Assembly: GCA_964247055.1 (NCBI GenBank)
Contig: OZ176056.1
Span: 3,596,001-3,660,000 of the forward strand
Reading direction: 5' to 3'
From: Paragordius varius
Lineage: Eukaryota; Nematomorpha
Length of the DNA stretch: 64,000 bases
Translations under genes and position numbers: made by a program
Part shown: positions 60,007 through 64,000 of the stretch, one piece after another
Position numbering within the stretch: the first letter of the stretch is position 1
Layout of the letters: each line of letters starts with the position of its first letter
Notes under the pieces: generated by a model
What the model saw: only the letters and a program-made list of their open reading frames with translations
What the model was told of the DNA's origin: nothing
Database searches by the model: none

Positions 60007-61735
60007 CTAGCTGGCCCTGTCACGCTTCGCTGTAACGTAGTCTCACCGAAAATATTCTTAATAATTTGCAATAAATAGAGGTAAGGGAGATAAAATAATA
60101 AAAATATATAATTAAAAGAGTGTCTTAAATTCTTTTACGGTTTTTGCATAGGCTCAAATATTGATTACTCGAAATCGACCATAATTAAACTGTCCCTTAT
60201 CAAAGTAAATAATCAACTATCATCGGATTTATATTGGAGATTTTCGTTTTACGAAATCATGGTTAAAAGTTATGTGTTCACACAGCTGGGATCAAGGGAT
60301 ATAAAAGTAAATCATTTGTGGTCACTTTTCAAAGGAAAAATTAGATTATACAAATTCCCCAGAAATGTGTTTAACTGAACTCGTATGGCTTCTTATGTTA
60401 TGAAAATTAGCTCCAAAAACACGCTATTTTTGTATGGCGTCTTAATTTTGAATCGGTAGTCCCGTACCGATAGATCTATATGAAAAAACCGTAAGTTAAA
60501 TTCTTTGTCTTTATAGAGCAAATATTCGGAATCATCTTGGATACCATCGTCTCATGGTTTATTCGCAAAAATACCTCAACAAAATAATCGTTATATGATG
60601 GCGTATTTTTAGGGCATAAAGGCCAATTAGGGGCTAATAAAAAACGCCTACCTTTTTTACCTGGTTACCGGTAATATTCCAAGCTTTTAATGAGCTCATA
60701 TGGCTCATAAATTTTCTGTAAATTAGCTCTAAAACAACGCAATTTCTATATAGTGGCGCCGTTTTTGGCGTAGCTCCTTACCCAGGGGCAGGTATAAAAA
60801 GCGTTCAACTTTCCCTTTATATGGGGAATATATGAAATTATCATGGATCATATGTTCCTATTAGACTTATAGGTTTTCTGAAATTTGGCTTCTAAGGCAT
60901 GCTGTATTGATATGGTAAGCGCAGTTTTATGCGGGTAGCCTCCTAACCAGAGGTTAAACAAAAAGATGCTAGATTAAATTTTATGCTTAATTCGGGTGAT
61001 ACCTGAATCATGATTAATTCCATATGCTCTCGTGGGATTTTCGAAAAATTGCCTCAAAAAGCTATTCTATGGTGGCGCATTTTTCAGGCAAGGGTCTAAT
61101 TAAGTAATTTAGCAAAACCGCTCTACTTAAATATTTTCCTTTTTACGAGTAATATTTATATCCTTATTGAACTCTTATGGCCTGATAAGTTTTCTAAAAT
61201 TTTCCTCCAGAGTCAAGCTGTATCGATACGGTGGCGCAGTTGTTGACGGGTAGCCCCCTACCCAGAGGTTAATATAAAAAGACGTTCAATAAAGTTTTTG
61301 CCTTTAAAGGGGAATACCTGGATGGCGCATTTTTAGGTCGTAAAGCTGATTAACGGCTAATTTTAACCTTTCGACTTAAATTTTTGCTTTTTACGGTTTA
61401 TATTTCAGGCCCTTATTAAACATATGTGGCCTAAGAAGTTTTCTGAAAATTAATTCCTAAACAACGCAATTTCAATATGATGACGCAGTTTAGGCGGGTA
61501 GCTCCCTACCCAGATCCTGATGCCAAAAAAGCGCTTGATTTGCTTTTTTTACGGAGAATACCTGGAATCATGATTGATATCATATACTATTATTAGTTTT
61601 TGGAAAAATTGCCTCTAAACTAAAAAATCATTCTGAGGTGGCGCATTTTTCAGGATGCATTTTACAAGGGGGGGTAAAAAGAGGGTCTACATTAAAAAAG
61701 CGAGCCGACTATGTTCAGCGCGATCGAAAATAAGT
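60007..61735 (-). mobile_element. Second Helitron-like family with tandem interior modules
   Basis: The left edge CTAGCTGGCCCTGTCACGCT, then tcgctgtaac, looks like the inverse of a Helitron 3' end (short hairpin, then CTAG). The interior repeats a module with 'gtagcnccctacccag' near 60770, 60940, 61253 and 61498, plus 'ggcctaanaagttttctgaa'. The last part (61675-61735) is the 'gggtaaaaagagggtctaca ... gactatgttcagcgcgatcg' block of the first Helitron family. No clear 5' end; boundaries approximate. Confidence 0.5.
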
Positions 61736-62638
61736 AAAAACGGGCCAAAACAAAAAGCACCATGATAATCCTGATACATTTTCCTATTTGAATATTTCAG
61801 TAGGTTATTTTTTATGGACATAATTTTAATAAAGGACAATAACACTGTGCGACAAAATATGGGGTCAATTTTCTGGAGCATATTTTCATAATATTTTCTG
61901 ATTCCTTATGGTATTGTGATCATATTTACGTAAAAAAATTTTATACTTACCCAGGTCGTTTTCGAGATATGGGACTTTTTCCATATTTGGACATATCCAA
62001 AATTTTCTCGTTTTTAAATCTTTTTCGCTAAGTAAACAAATAATTTGTGGCTTATAATACAAATTTTGTTTTAGACCACCAATTTATCTTTAAAATAAAA
62101 AAAGAATTAACTCAAAATATTCAATACTTTTTGTTACAGGGGGCAAAAACCCTCAAAAACGGGGGAAGTTAACATTTTTTGACACAAATATTTTTCATCA
62201 TCTTATTAAATAAAAACACATTTTATTTTATGTTCTTGGATGTTAATAATGTTTGTTTAATTATAAATATCATTGTGTAATAGCTTTGTGGACTTTAATT
62301 TTTAAAAATAAATTTAATTTTTACAGCTTTTTTGTTGTTTTTTTATGTAAAAAATGATTTAATTGACTCAGCTGCATATAATATATTCTTTATTTCATAT
62401 GATATTTTTAAATATTTCCCACACCTAAATATAATCTATATCAGCTTTTTCATCGAGAATATATTATTATATACCCAAAATGTACAAAAATATAATACCC
62501 AAGTATATATATATATTTATAAATTTAGGATGGACAAAAATAATGTTTGCCATATATGTGGTCAATACACAAAAAACTATTAGTATAAACATTAACACTT
62601 ACATAAAAAACTATTTTGTTATATTATGGGGAACCTAG
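61736..62638. other. Intergenic DNA, nothing firm
   Basis: 61741-61800 resembles part of the 0.92-kb array ('caaaaagcaccatgataatc'). A short open frame at 62530-62580 contains CHICG, but it is only 17 codons long and unsupported. Confidence 0.35.
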
Positions 62639-62955
62639 ATTTGGGTCCCGAACACCAATGCAATCCAAAGAAATAGCGGCATAGGTGCATTGCGAACTTT
62701 TTATCAAAATTTTTTAGGAAATTTAAAAATAACAATTACCTGGAATTAGTTAATCGACTCTTTCTATAGGATGAGTATGTATGTTATTATACCATGTTAC
62801 TTAAACATTTAAATTCTTTTTTATCCAACAATATAGGACGCCGCATGAATCCAAAGCTAAATATGGTGAATTCCCATTGTGTTCTCAAAGACGCCAACGA
62901 AAGAGCCAAGGGACATAATTTGGAATCTTTCGAAAAAACTATTGAAATAATATAA
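62639..62955 (+). CDS. Possible last two exons of an unidentified gene
   Basis: Candidate exons 62639-62684 (after CTAG, donor ATAG/gtgcat) and 62837-62955 (after AATATAG). Both are clearly less AT-rich than their surroundings and join in frame to read IWVPNTNAIQRNSGI, then GRRMNPKLNMVNSHCVLKDA and NERAKGHNLESFEKTIEII before TAA. AATAAA follows 24 nt after the stop (62979-62984), as expected for a 3' end. I do not recognise the protein. Upstream exons were not found, and a chance open frame is possible. Confidence 0.3.
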
Positions 62956-63129
62956 ATTTAATTTGCTTTTATATATATAATAAATAAATTATTATTTTAT
63001 TTTACTTTCATTTAAAATCAAGATAGATTAGTGTCTTTTGCAAAATATACACTTTTAATATTAACTCTAATTAATTGAAGCATGTAATGAGGATTTGCGT
63101 CTAATTCAATATATAATTCTCATTGAAAG

Positions 63130-64000
63130 TGTTACATGGGGTTTTAATTGAGATGGACGAGGCTTTTGACAGGATGCCTAGATAATCTATTTGGTGAAGT
63201 CTCCGTCGTAAAACGGTCCCAGAAAGTTATATCAAGTTGGTACATATAATGTACGAATCTCACACCTCCAGGATTAAAACTCCACAAGGTTTATCAGAGC
63301 CCTTTTCAATAAAGCACGGAGTCTACAAAGGTCATCACTCAGCCCCTTATTGTTTATAATTGTATGGACGAGATAGCCAAGGTCGTTAATGTATGCAAAT
63401 GACATAATCATCTTGTCTGATTCATTGGCTGAGTTAAAGCAAACGGTAAACAGATGGGTCATTATACTGCATCAATACGGTGTGAAAGTAAACATAGCAA
63501 CGAACTTATTACTTTTGAGGGTCCACAACTTAAAATGGAAGTAGTTGGGTTCTGAAGGGTAAAGAAAGTTGCAAATATTTGGGGGCTAAGTTAAGTTCGG
63601 TTGGATCGTTGACCGATGATATTAATTTTTAAATAAAGAGCAGTTGGATAAATTGCAAGAAAATTTCAAGCCTGTTATGTGATCGAAATATTGATGTTAG
63701 AGTGAAAGGTAAGATATACAGTTCAGTTGTACAACCCACAATGATGTATAATTCACAGACCTGGGGTGTCAAAAAATCAGAAGAAAGACATTTCAACGTG
63801 ACTGAAATGAAATGCTTAGAATGATGTGTGGGGTAACTAGGAAGGACAAAATCGAGAATAGATTTATTCGTGGGAGCACAGATATTAAACCAATAGTGGA
63901 AAGAATGTCAAAAAATAGTGTACGTTGGTTCGGGCACATTGAAAGGAGGGATTCTAATTATATTGCAAAAATAATTGATTGTCATATAGTTGAAGGAAAA
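63130..64000 (+). pseudogene. Decayed LINE (non-LTR retrotransposon) reverse transcriptase, runs off the window
   Basis: Fragments in shifting frames match a LINE reverse transcriptase and its C-terminal region: MDEAFDRMPR, SLRRKTVPESYIKLVHIMYE, the catalytic block as MYANDIIILSD (YADD expected, so one Asp is lost), QTVNRWVIILHQYGVKVN, YLGAKLS, VQPTMMYNSQTWGVKKSE, RMMCGVTRKDKIENRFIRGS and VRWFGHIERRDSNYIAKII. The order agrees with endonuclease-type LINEs of the RTE/Jockey kind found widely in animals; the clade is not certain. Several in-frame stops are present. The 5' endonuclease part is absent, so it is 5'-truncated near 63120. Confidence 0.8.

Noticed and set aside
1-64000. tRNA, rRNA, CRISPR arrays, bacterial operons
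   Set aside because: No GGTTCGAATCC-type T-arm with a matching acceptor stem, no rRNA core motif, and no spaced identical repeats were seen; the split genes and signals are those of an animal nucleus.

Overview
The window is animal nuclear DNA, very AT-rich and crowded with small transposable elements. It holds six recognisable multi-exon protein genes, all reconstructed here by hand from splice junctions that keep the reading frame. In order they are: a FAM78-family gene (8741-17378, +), TTC1 (19905-21094, -), a secreted heavy-type ferritin (27678-30536, -), MAEA, the catalytic RING subunit of the CTLH/GID ubiquitin ligase (33675-40065, -), a pyrokinin/neuromedin-U-type neuropeptide GPCR (43046-52855, -), and the U1 snRNP protein U1-C / SNRPC (55544-59879, +). 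The two 3' exons of an unidentified gene may lie at 62639-62955 (+). No tRNA, rRNA or CRISPR array was seen.

The most unusual property is intron size. Of 34 introns, seven are only 23 to 28 nt long: U1-C intron 1; TTC1 introns 1, 2 and 3; ferritin intron 1; MAEA introns 1 and 2. The next shortest is 67 nt, and the others run from 122 nt to about 5 kb and carry transposon debris. All seven ultrashort introns are the 5'-most introns of their genes. Retaining any one of them brings in a premature stop. Introns this short are exceptional in animals; dicyemid mesozoans are the animal group I know to have introns of about this length. The receptor is of the arthropod pyrokinin / neuromedin-U type. 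I therefore call the source a bilaterian, probably protostome, animal: an arthropod or a dicyemid-like lophotrochozoan is possible, and the sequence read here does not settle it.

Between and inside the genes lie several non-autonomous DNA transposon families. They are Helitrons (3' ends with a hairpin and CTAG, including a 150-bp mini copy and one copy interrupted by a hAT-type element with a perfect 8-bp target duplication); hAT-type elements beginning CAGGGGTGTCC; mariner-like miniature elements beginning TACAGTAAAA; a family with ends ACCATTTACAATTCAAATTC; a roughly 0.55-kb family with ends AACACTTCGATTCAAATTGG; long-palindrome elements; a diverged tandem array of about 0.92 kb; and a decayed LINE at the right edge. 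Two copies of the 0.55-kb family lie just upstream of MAEA.

The six genes are unrelated housekeeping and signalling functions (splicing, protein turnover, chaperone adaptor, iron storage, neuropeptide sensing) and do not form a functional cluster.
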